Assembly: GCF_026339735.1 (NCBI RefSeq)
Contig: NZ_JAPEQG010000001.1
Location: 7,462,501-7,526,500, forward strand
Source: Streptomyces sp. NBC_01669
Lineage (GTDB): Bacteria; Actinomycetota; Actinomycetes; Streptomycetales; Streptomycetaceae
Reading direction: 5' to 3'
Length of the DNA stretch: 64,000 bases
In this document: in pieces, positions 36,448 through 50,404 of the stretch
Layout: every line of letters starts with the position of its first letter
Position numbering within the stretch: the stretch's first letter is position 1
Position numbers and translations under genes: made by a program
The notes under the pieces: generated by a model
What the model was told of the DNA's origin: nothing
Databases searched by the model: none
The model's input: the letters and a program-made list of their open reading frames with translations, nothing else

Positions 36448-37578
36448 CCATCTCCACCCGGGGAGCCGCCAAAGCTCCCGCCGTACTCGTCCTGGAGGAC
36501 GGCCGCGCCTTCCGCGGCCGCGCCTACGGGGCCGTGGGGGAGACCTTCGGCGAGGCGGTGTTCTCCACCGGCATGACCGGCTACCAGGAGACCCTGACCG
36601 ACCCCTCGTACCACCGCCAGGTCGTCGTGATGACCGCCCCGCACGTCGGCAACACCGGGGTGAACGACGAGGACCCCGAGTCCCAGCAGATCTGGGTCTC
36701 CGGCTACGTGGTGCGCGACCCCGCCCGGGTGCCGTCCAACTGGCGCTCGCAGCGTTCGCTCGACGAGGAGCTGGAGCGCCAGGGCGTCGTCGGCATCAGC
36801 GGCATCGACACCCGCGCCCTCACCCGCCACCTGCGCGAGCGCGGCGCCATGCGCGTCGGCATCTTCTCCGGCGACGCGGTCGCCGACGAGGCCACGCTGC
36901 TGGCCCGGGTGCTGGAAGCCCCCGAGATGGTGGGCGCCGACCTCTCCGCCGAGGTCGCGACCAAGGAGACGTACGTCGTCCCCGCGATCGGCACCAAGAA
37001 GTTCACCGTCGCCGCGATCGACCTCGGCATCAAGGGCATGACCCCGCACCGGATGGCCGAGCGCGGCATCGAGGTGCACGTCCTGCCCGCCACCGCCACC
37101 CTCGACGAGGTGTACGCGGTCCGGCCCGACGGAGTCTTCTTCTCCAACGGCCCCGGCGACCCGGCCACCGCCGACCACCCGGTCTCCGTCATGCAGGGCG
37201 TCCTGGAGCGGAAGACGCCGCTCTTCGGCATCTGCTTCGGCAACCAGATCCTGGGCCGCGCCCTCGGCTTCGGCACGTACAAGCTCAAGTACGGCCACCG
37301 CGGCATCAACCAGCCGGTGCAGGACCGCACGACCGGCAAGGTCGAGGTCACCGCGCACAACCACGGCTTCGCCGTCGACGCCCCGCTGGACAAGGTGTCG
37401 GACACGAAGTTCGGCCGCGCCGAGGTCTCCCACGTCTGCCTGAACGACCAGGTCGTCGAGGGGCTGCAACTCCTCGACCAGCCGGCCTTCAGCGTCCAGT
37501 ACCACCCCGAAGCAGCCGCGGGCCCGCACGACGCCGCGTACCTCTTCGACCGCTTCGTATCCCTGATGGAGGGCCAGC

Positions 37579-37586
<8 letters not shown>
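36444..37586 (+). CDS. carA: Carbamoyl-phosphate synthase small (glutaminase) chain
   Basis: 380 residues. The C-terminal class I glutamine amidotransferase domain carries the nucleophile Cys in LFGICFGNQILGRALG and the His/Glu pair in SVQYHPEAAAGPHD; the N-terminal part (FSTGMTGYQETLTDPSY) is CarA-specific. It feeds ammonia to CarB. ATG at 36444 overlaps the preceding stop, and the carB GTG starts 8 bases before carA ends. Confidence 0.98.
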
Positions 37587-40887
<3,301 letters not shown>

Positions 40888-40898
40888 GCAGCCCAGCA

Positions 40899-40924
40899 GG
40901 GGGACACCGGAAACGGTGTCCCCC
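40899..40924 (+). terminator. Hairpin with GAAA tetraloop between carB and pyrD
   Basis: A perfect 11-bp stem (40899-40909 with 40914-40924) closed by a GNRA tetraloop, 19 bases before pyrD. It may partly terminate or protect the carB message. Confidence 0.6.
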
Positions 40925-40943
40925 TCTCTGTGAGGACACTCCC

Positions 40944-42049
<1,106 letters not shown>

Positions 42050-42053
<4 letters not shown>

Positions 42054-42889
42054 CTTGTGAACCCTTCGGCGCACGACTGCGCCGCGCCATGGACACCCGC
42101 GGGCCGCTCTGCGTCGGCATCGACCCGCACGCCTCGCTGCTCACCTCCTGGGGTCTGAACGACGACATCGCGGGTCTGGAGCGCTTCACGCGCACCGTCG
42201 TCGAGGCGTTGGCCGACCGGGTGGCCGTCCTCAAGCCGCAGTCCGCGTTCTTCGAGCGGTTCGGGTCGCGCGGCATCGCCGTCCTGGAGAAGGGCGTCGA
42301 GGAGGCGCGGGCGGCCGGCGCGCTCGTCCTGATGGACGCCAAGCGCGGTGACATCGGCTCCACCATGGGCGCCTACGCGGCGACCTATCTGGACAAGGAC
42401 TCGCCGCTGTTCTCCGACGCGCTCACCGTTTCGCCGTACCTCGGCTTCGGCTCGCTGCGTCCGGCGCTCGACGCGGCCGTCCTCTCCGGTGCGGGCGTCT
42501 TCGTCCTCGGACTCACCTCCAACCCCGAGGGCGCCGAGGTGCAGCGCGCCACCGCCGCGGACGGCCGGTCGCTGGCCCAGGTGATGCTCGACCACGTGGC
42601 CGCCGAGAACGAGGGCGCCGAGCCGCTCGGCTCGGTCGGCGTCGTGATCGGCGCCACGCTCGGCGACGCGGGCGTGGATCTGGCGGTCAACGGGCCGCTG
42701 CTGGCCCCCGGGATCGGCGCCCAGGGCGCCACCCCCGCCGATCTGCCGGGCGTCTTCGGTGCCGCGGTGGGCAACGTGCTGCCGAGCGTGAGCCGGGGCG
42801 TGCTGCGCCACGGACCGGACGCGTCGGGGCTGCGCGAAGCCGCCGAACGGCTCACGGATGAGGTCCGTGCAGCCGTTCAGGAAAGCTGA
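42050..42889 (+). CDS. pyrF: Orotidine 5-phosphate decarboxylase (type 2)
   Basis: 279 residues. It makes UMP, the last step of the pathway. The catalytic Lys/Asp motif is MDAKRGDIGSTMGAYA, and the length and layout are those of the longer actinobacterial type 2 enzyme. GTG at 42050 overlaps pyrD (GTGA). orotate phosphoribosyltransferase (pyrE) is not in this operon, as usual for Streptomyces. A strong terminator with a T-run lies 60 bases downstream. Confidence 0.97.
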
Positions 42890-42948
42890 CCATGCCATGT
42901 AACAGCGTGTTGACGGAATCATGACCTGAAAACGCGGTTGTTATGTCT

Positions 42949-42986
42949 GAAAAGTCCTGGTCGGCTCAGGCTGACCAGGACTTTTC
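42949..42986 (+). terminator. Terminator of the pyr operon
   Basis: A perfect 14-bp stem (42949-42962 with 42973-42986) whose right arm ends in CTTTTC. This is the closest to a classical intrinsic terminator in the window, and it separates the pyr genes from mihF. Confidence 0.85.
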
Positions 42987-42997
42987 GTCTGTTCTCG

Positions 42998-43026
42998 CTG
43001 ACTCCGGCGGCCTTGGCCGCTAGTCT
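42998..43026 (+). promoter_or_regulatory. Candidate promoter of mihF
   Basis: CTGACT (42998-43003) and TAGTCT (43021-43026) with a 17-bp spacer lie about 110 bases before the mihF start and just after the pyr terminator. Pattern match. Confidence 0.4.
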
Positions 43027-43133
43027 CCGTCGAGAGCCAACGTGCACAGGTTGTTCGTTGCTCACCAGGTGTGGGGCGACTAGGTTCCTCACCGGTCCGT
43101 ATCCGACAGATCGACATCCGAGGTGACGTAGGC

Positions 43134-43457
43134 GTGGCTCTTCCGCCCCTTACCCCTGAACAGCGCGCAGCCGCGCTCGAAAAGGCCGCCGCGGCTCGCC
43201 GGGAGCGGGCCGAGGTCAAGAATCGACTCAAGCACTCCGGCGCCTCGCTCCACGAGGTCATCAAGCAGGGCCAGGAGAACGACGTCATCGGCAAGATGAA
43301 GGTCTCCGCCCTTCTGGAGTCCCTGCCCGGCGTGGGCAAGGTCCGCGCCAAGCAGATCATGGAGCGGCTCGGGATCTCCGAGAGCCGCCGCGTGCGGGGT
43401 CTCGGCTCCAACCAGATCGCTTCCTTGGAGCGAGAGTTCGGCGGCTCCGCCGCCTGA
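43134..43457 (+). CDS. mihF: Actinobacterial integration host factor mIHF/sIHF
   Basis: 107 residues. It is an essential-type nucleoid protein of actinobacteria, unrelated to enteric IHF; in Streptomyces it influences sporulation and antibiotic output. It has a long N-terminal helix (TPEQRAAALEKAAAARRERAEVKNRLK) and a C-terminal H2TH-like DNA-binding part (LLESLPGVGKVRAKQIMERLGI). GTG at 43134 gives the known family start (MALPPLTPEQR); the longer frame upstream has no support. gmk follows after 38 bases. Confidence 0.97.
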   Translation: MALPPLTPEQRAAALEKAAAARRERAEVKNRLKHSGASLHEVIKQGQENDVIGKMKVSALLESLPGVGKVRAKQIMERLGISESRRVRGLGSNQIASLEREFGGSAA

Positions 43458-43495
43458 CGTGCTCAGGCACCCCTGAGAACGGGGATAATCGCTCC

Positions 43496-44113
43496 ATGGC
43501 TGCAACATCCCGGGGGACGTCCCCCGTACCCCCGGACGTACGTCCGCGGCTGACCGTGCTCTCCGGCCCCTCCGGAGTCGGCAAGAGCACGGTCGTCGCT
43601 CACATGCGCAAGGTGCACCCCGAGGTCTGGCTCTCGGTGTCGGCGACGACCCGCAAGCCTCGCCCCGGAGAGCGCAACGGTGTCCACTACTTCTTCGTGG
43701 ACAACGACGAGTTCGACAAGCTGATCGCCAACGGCGAACTGCTGGAGTGGGCCGAATTCGCCGGCAACCGGTACGGCACACCGCGCCGAGCCGTGCTCGA
43801 ACGTCTCGACGCGGGCGAGCCGGTCCTCCTGGAGATCGATCTTCAGGGGGCCCGGCTGGTCCGCCAGTCGATGTCCGACGCACAGCTGGTCTTCCTCGCC
43901 CCGCCGAGCTGGGACGAGCTGGTGCGCCGGCTCACCGGCCGCGGGACCGAGGCGCCCGAGGTGATCGAGCGTCGGCTTTCCGCCGCCAAGGTCGAGCTCG
44001 CCGCCGAATCCGAGTTCGATACGACGCTGGTCAACACCTCCGTCGAGGACGTATCACGTGAGCTGCTAGCCTTGATGCTTCAGGCTTCCGCCCGCCGTGA
44101 CAGCAGCACCTGA
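43496..44113 (+). CDS. gmk: Guanylate kinase
   Basis: 205 residues. It phosphorylates GMP to GDP. Walker A SGPSGVGKSTVV, the GMP-binding stretch TTRKPRPGERNGVHYFFV and the EIDLQGARLVR motif are present; the first ~17 residues are a variable extension. An alternative start at a later codon is possible but none is better supported. Next to rpoZ, as in many bacteria. Confidence 0.96.
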   Translation: MAATSRGTSPVPPDVRPRLTVLSGPSGVGKSTVVAHMRKVHPEVWLSVSATTRKPRPGERNGVHYFFVDNDEFDKLIANGELLEWAEFAGNRYGTPRRAVLERLDAGEPVLLEIDLQGARLVRQSMSDAQLVFLAPPSWDELVRRLTGRGTEAPEVIERRLSAAKVELAAESEFDTTLVNTSVEDVSRELLALMLQASARRDSST

Positions 44114-44196
44114 ACCAGCCGAACCGGAGCACCACCCCGGCGGAATCCGCAGAATCAAAGTTTTCTTTGATCTTTACCCCCTTCGGAAGGCAGAGA

Positions 44197-44469
44197 GTGT
44201 CCTCTTCCATCACCACGCCCGAGGGCATCATCAACCCGCCGATTGATGAGCTCCTTGAGGCCACCGACTCGAAGTACAGCCTTGTGATCTACGCCGCCAA
44301 GCGCGCGCGTCAGATCAACGCGTACTACTCGCAGCTCGGCGAGGGCCTTCTCGAGTACGTCGGTCCGCTCGTCGACACCCACGTGCACGAGAAGCCGCTC
44401 TCGATCGCGCTCCGCGAGATCAACGCGGGCCTGCTGACCTCCGAGGCCATCGAGGGCCCCGCTCAGTAA
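44197..44469 (+). CDS. rpoZ: RNA polymerase omega subunit
   Basis: 90 residues. Omega helps assemble RNA polymerase around beta-prime. The conserved core reads INPPIDELLEATDSKYSLVIYAAKRARQINAYY, split here into INPPIDELLEATDSKYSLV and AAKRARQINAYY. GTG at 44197 gives the family start MSSSITTPEG, preceded by GGAAGG. In E. coli omega is part of a ppGpp site; the contact residues (an MAR motif) are not clearly present here. Confidence 0.96.
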   Translation: MSSSITTPEGIINPPIDELLEATDSKYSLVIYAAKRARQINAYYSQLGEGLLEYVGPLVDTHVHEKPLSIALREINAGLLTSEAIEGPAQ

Positions 44470-44489
44470 GCAGGAACAGAGCACCTTCA

Positions 44490-44525
44490 CCACAGGCCCG
44501 GCGGCCACCACCGCCGGGCCTGTGG
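44490..44525 (+). terminator. Terminator after rpoZ
   Basis: A perfect 15-bp stem (44490-44504 with 44511-44525) with a 6-base loop, 20 bases after the rpoZ stop. Confidence 0.85.
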
Positions 44526-44616
44526 TGTGTCCGGGGTCGTGGGGGCGCCTCCGGTGCCGTGAGGCAGCATGGGGGTTGTACGTGTCCGAGTACGTACCCG
44601 AGTGCGGGGAGACGCA

Positions 44617-45828
44617 GTGGAGAAGCCGAAGGTCGTTCTGGGGGTCAGCGGGGGTATCGCCGCCTACAAGGCGTGCGAGCTGCTGCGACGGCTGACCGAG
44701 TCCGGTCACGACGTACGGGTCGTCCCGACCGGGTCCGCGCTCCAGTTCGTGGGCGCCGCCACCTGGTCGGCGCTCTCCGGGCACCCGGTGTCGACCGAGG
44801 TGTGGAACGACGTCCACGAGGTGCCGCACGTCCGCATCGGGCAGGGAGCCGACCTCGTCGTGGTCGCCCCCGCCACCGCCGACATGCTCGCCAAGGCCGC
44901 CCACGGTCTCGCCGACGACCTGCTCACCAACACGCTCCTCACCGCTCGCTGTCCGGTGGTCTTCGCGCCCGCCATGCACACCGAGATGTGGGAGCATCCG
45001 GCCACCCAGGAGAACGTCGCCACGCTGCGCCGGCGTGGCGCCGTCGTCATCGAGCCCGCCGTCGGCCGGCTCACCGGCGTCGACACCGGCAAGGGCCGGC
45101 TGCCCGATCCCGGCGAGATCTTCGAGGTCTGCCGCCGGGTGCTGGCCCGCGGGCCCGTCGCGCCGGACCTGGTGGGCCGCCATGTGGTGATCAGCGCGGG
45201 CGGTACGCGGGAGCCGCTCGACCCGGTCCGCTATCTCGGCAACCGCTCCTCCGGGAAGCAGGGGTACGCGCTGGCCCGTACCGCGGTCGCCCGCGGGGCC
45301 AGGGTCACGCTCATCGAGGCGAACACCGGACTGCCCGATCCGTCGGGCGCCGACGTCGTACGGGTCGGCACCGCGGTGCAGCTGCGAGAAGCGGTGCTGA
45401 AGGCCGCGTCCGACGCCGATGTCGTGGTGATGGCGGCCGCGGTCGCCGATTTCCGCCCGGCCGAGTACGCCGAGGGGAAGATCAAGAAGAAGGACGGCCA
45501 GGAGCCCGCGCCGATCGTGCTCGTTCGCAATCCGGACATCCTCGCCGAGGTCTCCGCCGAGCGGGCGACGCCGGACCAGATCGTCGTCGGCTTCGCCGCC
45601 GAGACCGACAACGTGCTCGCCAACGGCCGCGAGAAGCTCCTGCGCAAGGGTTGTGACCTGCTCGTCGTCAATGAGGTGGGGGAGCGCAAGACCTTCGGCT
45701 CCGAGGAGAACGAGGCGGTGGTCCTGGCGGCCGACGGCGGTGAGACCCCGGTGCCGTACGGTCCCAAGGAGGGGCTCGCCGACACGGTCTGGGATCTCGT
45801 GTCGGCACGCTTCTCGTCCCAGGCGTGA
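44617..45828 (+). CDS. coaBC: Bifunctional phosphopantothenoylcysteine decarboxylase / phosphopantothenate-cysteine ligase
   Basis: 403 residues. The CoaC half (1-185) is an FMN flavoprotein (GVSGGIAAYKACELLR, the catalytic His in EVPHVRIG, and MHTEMW); the CoaB half (190-403) ligates cysteine to phosphopantothenate (SAGGTREPLDPVRYLGNRSSGKQG, AAVADFRP, and KxKK in KIKKKDG). Together they carry out two steps of coenzyme A synthesis. GTG at 44617 is chosen since GGGGAGA stands 5 bases upstream and the flavin fold starts directly after it. Confidence 0.96.
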   Translation: MEKPKVVLGVSGGIAAYKACELLRRLTESGHDVRVVPTGSALQFVGAATWSALSGHPVSTEVWNDVHEVPHVRIGQGADLVVVAPATADMLAKAAHGLADDLLTNTLLTARCPVVFAPAMHTEMWEHPATQENVATLRRRGAVVIEPAVGRLTGVDTGKGRLPDPGEIFEVCRRVLARGPVAPDLVGRHVVISAGGTREPLDPVRYLGNRSSGKQGYALARTAVARGARVTLIEANTGLPDPSGADVVRVGTAVQLREAVLKAASDADVVVMAAAVADFRPAEYAEGKIKKKDGQEPAPIVLVRNPDILAEVSAERATPDQIVVGFAAETDNVLANGREKLLRKGCDLLVVNEVGERKTFGSEENEAVVLAADGGETPVPYGPKEGLADTVWDLVSARFSSQA

Positions 45829-45835
45829 TTAAGCT

Positions 45836-46056
45836 CTCACACCGGTGAAAAACCTTCCATATCCGGGCGTGAGTGGCTTCTCCGGAGGTTGATTCTCGTA
45901 CCGCGGACATCAGTGCCGCAGGTCACAGAACTCCCAAAGGGCGAGACACGTGGTCCGGCAGCCGACAGCGACCGATAAACTGATGCCGGACCGTGCCGGG
46001 CGCAGCTCCCGGCGGTCCACCAATGATCAGCCAGCAGCCGCTGCAACCCCAGGGAG
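45836..46056 (+). promoter_or_regulatory. Structured leader of metK with mutually exclusive hairpins
   Basis: The 232-base gap before metK can form a hairpin with paired CTCAC/GTGAG (45836-45840/45869-45873) plus an inner CCGG pair. Further down a 9-bp stem (45952-45960 with 45984-45992) competes for bases 45988-45992 with a second hairpin (45988-45992/46014-46018 around 45995-46000/46008-46013). The metK Shine-Dalgarno lies 35 bases further on. This looks like a switch. It does not match the SAM-I, SAM-II or SAM-IV sequence signatures that I know. Confidence 0.4.
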
Positions 46057-46060
46057 CGAT

Positions 46061-47284
<1,224 letters not shown>

Positions 47285-47307
47285 GCCTGCCGCACTCGCT
47301 CTGTACG

Positions 47308-47345
47308 CCGGGGCCCGGGCACCGCACGCGGTGTCCGGGCCCCGG
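47308..47345 (+). terminator. Terminator after metK
   Basis: A 17-bp stem with one G-U pair (47308-47324 with 47329-47345) and a 4-base loop, 24 bases after the metK stop. Confidence 0.8.
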
Positions 47346-47393
47346 CGCGTGCGGCCGGGGCCGCTGTCAGTGGCGTCTGGTAGGAATTTGGCT

Positions 47394-49538
47394 GTGAGCA
47401 GCAACAACGAGCAGTCCTCGGAGCCCGACGGCGGGGCGCCGGAGCAGCTTGCGCTCATTCGGGAGACCGTGCGGCAGGCGAAGGTGCCGCGGGCCAAACC
47501 GCGGACCTGGCGGGGCGCCGCGCTCGCGAAGGAGCTGCCCGTCGCCCGGGTGCTGGTCAACAAGGGCGTGCTCCACCTCGACCAGTACTTCGACTACGCC
47601 GTGCCGGAGGAGCTCGACGCCGAGGCACAGCCCGGGGTGCGGGTGCGGGTGCGGTTCGGCGCCGGGGGGCGCAATGTCCGCGGTGGGCGCCGTGAGGGCG
47701 GCGGCCTCATCGATGGGTTCCTCATCGAGCGGCGTGCCGAGTCGGACTACCCGGGGGCGCTCGCCGCACTGGCCTACGTCGTGTCGCCCGAGCCGGTGCT
47801 CGGACCCGAGCTGCTCGCCCTGTCGCGTGCGGTGGCCGACCGGTATGCCGGCAGCCTCGCCGATGTGCTGCAGCTCGCCGTGCCGCCCAGGAACGGACGG
47901 GCCGAGTCCAGGCCCTCGCCGGAGCCGCTGCCACCGCCCCCGGCGCCGTCGCCCGAAAGCTGGGAGCGGTACGAGCAGGGGCCCGCGTTCCTGCGGTCAC
48001 TGGCCGAGGGCGGTGCCCCCCGGGCGGTATGGACCGCACTGCCCGGGCCGCACTGGCCCCAGGAGATCGCCAAGGCCGTGGCCGCCACCCTCGCCTCGGG
48101 GCGGGGCGCGCTCGTGGTCGTACCGGACGGGCGCACGGCGGGGCGCGTGGACTCCGCGCTCACCGAACTGCTCGGGGTGGGCCGCCATGCCCTGCTGACC
48201 GCCGACTCCGGGCCCGAGAAGCGGTACCGGGAGTGGCTTGCCGTGCGGCGCGGATCGGTGCGTGCGGTGGTCGGGACGCGGGCCGCGATGTTCGCTCCGG
48301 TCGCGGACCTGGGCCTGGTCGCCGTCTGGGACGACGGGGATTCGAGCCACAGCGACGACAACGCCCCCTTCCCGCATGTCCGGGAGGTCCTGGAGCTGCG
48401 GGCCGCGCACGGCCGGTGCGCGTTCCTGCTCGGCGGCACGAGCTGCACCGTGGAGGCCGCCCAGCTGGTGGAGACCGGCTGGGCGCTGCCGCTGCGTGCG
48501 GACCGGGAGCAGTTGCGGATCGCGGCGCCGCTGGTGCGTACCGTCGGCGACGGCGAGCTGGCCCGGGACGGGGCGGCCAGGGCCGCGCGGCTGCCCAGTC
48601 TCGCCTGGCAGACCGTACGGGACGGGCTGCGCCGCGGACCGGTGCTGGTCCAGGTGCCGCGGCGCGGATACGCGCCGCGGTTGGCCTGCGAGCGCTGTCG
48701 TGAGCCCGCCCGGTGCCGCCACTGCGCCGGGCCGCTGGAGGCGCCGGACCAGCGGGATCTCAACTGTGCGTGGTGCGGGCGGGCCGAGACCGCCTGGCAC
48801 TGCGTGGCCTGTGGCTCCCAGCGGCTGCGGGCCCAGATCGTCGGTGCCCGCCGGACGGCCGAGGAGCTCGGCCGGGCCTTTCCCGCCGTGCCGGTGCGGA
48901 CGTCCGGCCGCGACCACATCCTGGACTCCGTGCCGGACGCGCCCGCGCTGGTCGTGAGCACCCCGGGCGCCGAACCCGTCGCCGAGGGCGGTTATGCGGC
49001 TGCGCTGCTGCTCGACGGCTGGGCGATGGTCGGCCGCCCCGATCTGCGGGCCGGCGAGGAGGCGCTGCGCCGCTGGACTGCCGCGGCCTCGCTGGTACGG
49101 GGACAGCCGGACGGCGGCACGGTGGTGATCGTCGCCGAACCGACCCTGCGACCGGTCCAGGCGCTGGTGCGCTGGGACCCGGTCGGCCACGCCCGCCGCG
49201 AGTTGGCGGAACGCGCCGAGCTGGGTTTCCCGCCGGTGTCCCGGATGGCATCGGTGACCGGCCTGCCGGAGGCGCTCTCGGCGTTCCTTGCCGCCGCCGA
49301 ACTGCCGCCGGAGGCGGAGGTGCTCGGCCCGGTCCCGGTTCCGGGTGCCGAACCCGGCAGACCCAGAAGACCGTGGGACGCGCCGCTGGGGGAGAGCTGG
49401 GAGCGGGCGCTGCTCAGGGTTCCGCCGGGCAGCGGCGCCGCGCTGGCCGCCGCGCTGAAGACGGCACAGGCCGCGCGGACGGCCCGGGGCAGCGGTGATC
49501 CGGTCCGGATCAGGATCGATCCCCCGGACATCGGCTGA
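47394..49538 (+). CDS. priA: PriA-like primosomal protein without helicase motifs
   Basis: 714 residues aligning with PriA along most of its length: the N-terminal 3-prime DNA-binding domain (ARVLVNKGVLHLDQYFDYAVPEEL) and the zinc-binding region with paired Cys (CERCREPARCRHC, then CAWC and CVAC). The expected Walker A is absent (the region reads TALPGPHWPQEIAKA), and the DEEH box reads VWDDGD. Mycobacterial PriA shows the same loss, so this is a lineage feature and not a broken gene. It probably still loads or marks restart sites. GTG at 47394 follows a weak TAGGAA. Confidence 0.92.
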   Translation: MSSNNEQSSEPDGGAPEQLALIRETVRQAKVPRAKPRTWRGAALAKELPVARVLVNKGVLHLDQYFDYAVPEELDAEAQPGVRVRVRFGAGGRNVRGGRREGGGLIDGFLIERRAESDYPGALAALAYVVSPEPVLGPELLALSRAVADRYAGSLADVLQLAVPPRNGRAESRPSPEPLPPPPAPSPESWERYEQGPAFLRSLAEGGAPRAVWTALPGPHWPQEIAKAVAATLASGRGALVVVPDGRTAGRVDSALTELLGVGRHALLTADSGPEKRYREWLAVRRGSVRAVVGTRAAMFAPVADLGLVAVWDDGDSSHSDDNAPFPHVREVLELRAAHGRCAFLLGGTSCTVEAAQLVETGWALPLRADREQLRIAAPLVRTVGDGELARDGAARAARLPSLAWQTVRDGLRRGPVLVQVPRRGYAPRLACERCREPARCRHCAGPLEAPDQRDLNCAWCGRAETAWHCVACGSQRLRAQIVGARRTAEELGRAFPAVPVRTSGRDHILDSVPDAPALVVSTPGAEPVAEGGYAAALLLDGWAMVGRPDLRAGEEALRRWTAAASLVRGQPDGGTVVIVAEPTLRPVQALVRWDPVGHARRELAERAELGFPPVSRMASVTGLPEALSAFLAAAELPPEAEVLGPVPVPGAEPGRPRRPWDAPLGESWERALLRVPPGSGAALAAALKTAQAARTARGSGDPVRIRIDPPDIG

Positions 49539-49582
49539 CCCGGCCCGCCGCCCACCGGCCCGGTGGACGGCGCACATGCGAC

Positions 49583-49613
49583 TGCCCCGCCGTGCGCCAG
49601 GCACGGTGGGGCA
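49583..49613. terminator. Bidirectional terminator between priA and the HTH gene
   Basis: A 13-bp stem with one G-U pair (49583-49595 with 49601-49613) lies between convergent genes. Confidence 0.75.
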
Positions 49614-49626
49614 GAGGGGGACTCGG

Positions 49627-50175
49627 TCAGCCGTTGCGCGGGCCGGGGAAGACGCCGGGGCGCAGCTCCTCGCGCAGGGGCGGCCGGTCCGAGGAGGGCT
49701 GCGGGGGCATGGAGCGGGCGGCGGGTACTACGGGCAGCACCGGAGCCGTGCCGGACCCGGGCGTCACGGGGAGCGGACGCGGCGCGGCGGTCTCGGCTGC
49801 CACCTCGGTGGTTCCCGGCTGCGGGGTGTTCCGGCGGGCGCCGTAGCGCCGGTGGACCGCCTGCTTGGTGACTCCGAGCGCGGAGCCCACCGCGTCCCAG
49901 GAGAAGCCCAGTGAGCGGTCGAAGTCCACTGCCGCCGTCACCAGGGTCTCGACGCTGTCGCGCAGTTCCTGGGCCAGCCTGACGGTGGGGGCCGGGGCCC
50001 TGCCGTAGACGACGAAGCCCGTGGACGGGCCGGAGCGGCGCGGACGGTAGACGTTGCCCAGTTGGGCCGTGAGCGTGCGCAGTGCGTCCACCTGCCGCCG
50101 GACCCGCTCGATGTCCCGCACCAACAGATGCAGGCTGGCCCGCGCTTGGGCGTCGTGGGTTGCGTGGTCGGCCAT
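49627..50175 (-). CDS. Small helix-turn-helix protein of unknown role
   Basis: 182 residues. The first half is helical and charged (DIERVRRQVDALRTLTAQLG); a helix-turn-helix follows at about 91-112 (SWDAVGSALGVTKQAVHRRYG), of the type seen in small actinobacterial regulators that recognise DNA with a single HTH; the last 70 residues are Pro/Ala/Thr-rich and probably disordered. ATG at 50175 is preceded by GAGAGG; a longer frame upstream has no support. It reads toward priA and away from fmt. The targets are unknown. Confidence 0.85.
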   Translation of the reverse strand: MADHATHDAQARASLHLLVRDIERVRRQVDALRTLTAQLGNVYRPRRSGPSTGFVVYGRAPAPTVRLAQELRDSVETLVTAAVDFDRSLGFSWDAVGSALGVTKQAVHRRYGARRNTPQPGTTEVAAETAAPRPLPVTPGSGTAPVLPVVPAARSMPPQPSSDRPPLREELRPGVFPGPRNG

Positions 50176-50404
50176 GAAGAAGCCTCTCGAACCGGCGTTG
50201 AAGGGGGCCGGGCCGCACCGTGGCGGCCCGCTTCGGTCAATCTCTCTTGACCAACGCGTCACCCGGCGATGTGGTCACGCTCCAGGTGCGTATGCGTAGA
50301 TGCGCGGGGCGCACGGCCGTGAGTACGCCCCCCTGGCGGATGGCCCATAGACTTGTGCGTTGCTCGTCACCGTACGTCTCGGCCCGAGAGGCAGTCAGCC
50401 ACCC

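Noticed and set aside
45829..46060. A known SAM riboswitch before metK
   Set aside because: The leader lacks the conserved sequence cores of SAM-I, SAM-II and SAM-IV as I know them. I report only competing hairpins.
45950..46060. An N-terminal extension of MetK using the open frame upstream of 46061
   Set aside because: The residues show no similarity to MetK, and AGGGAG stands in front of GTG 46061, which gives the normal protein length.
47394..49538. priA as a pseudogene because helicase motifs are missing
   Set aside because: The frame is intact and the zinc cysteines are conserved; the same motif loss is known in mycobacteria.
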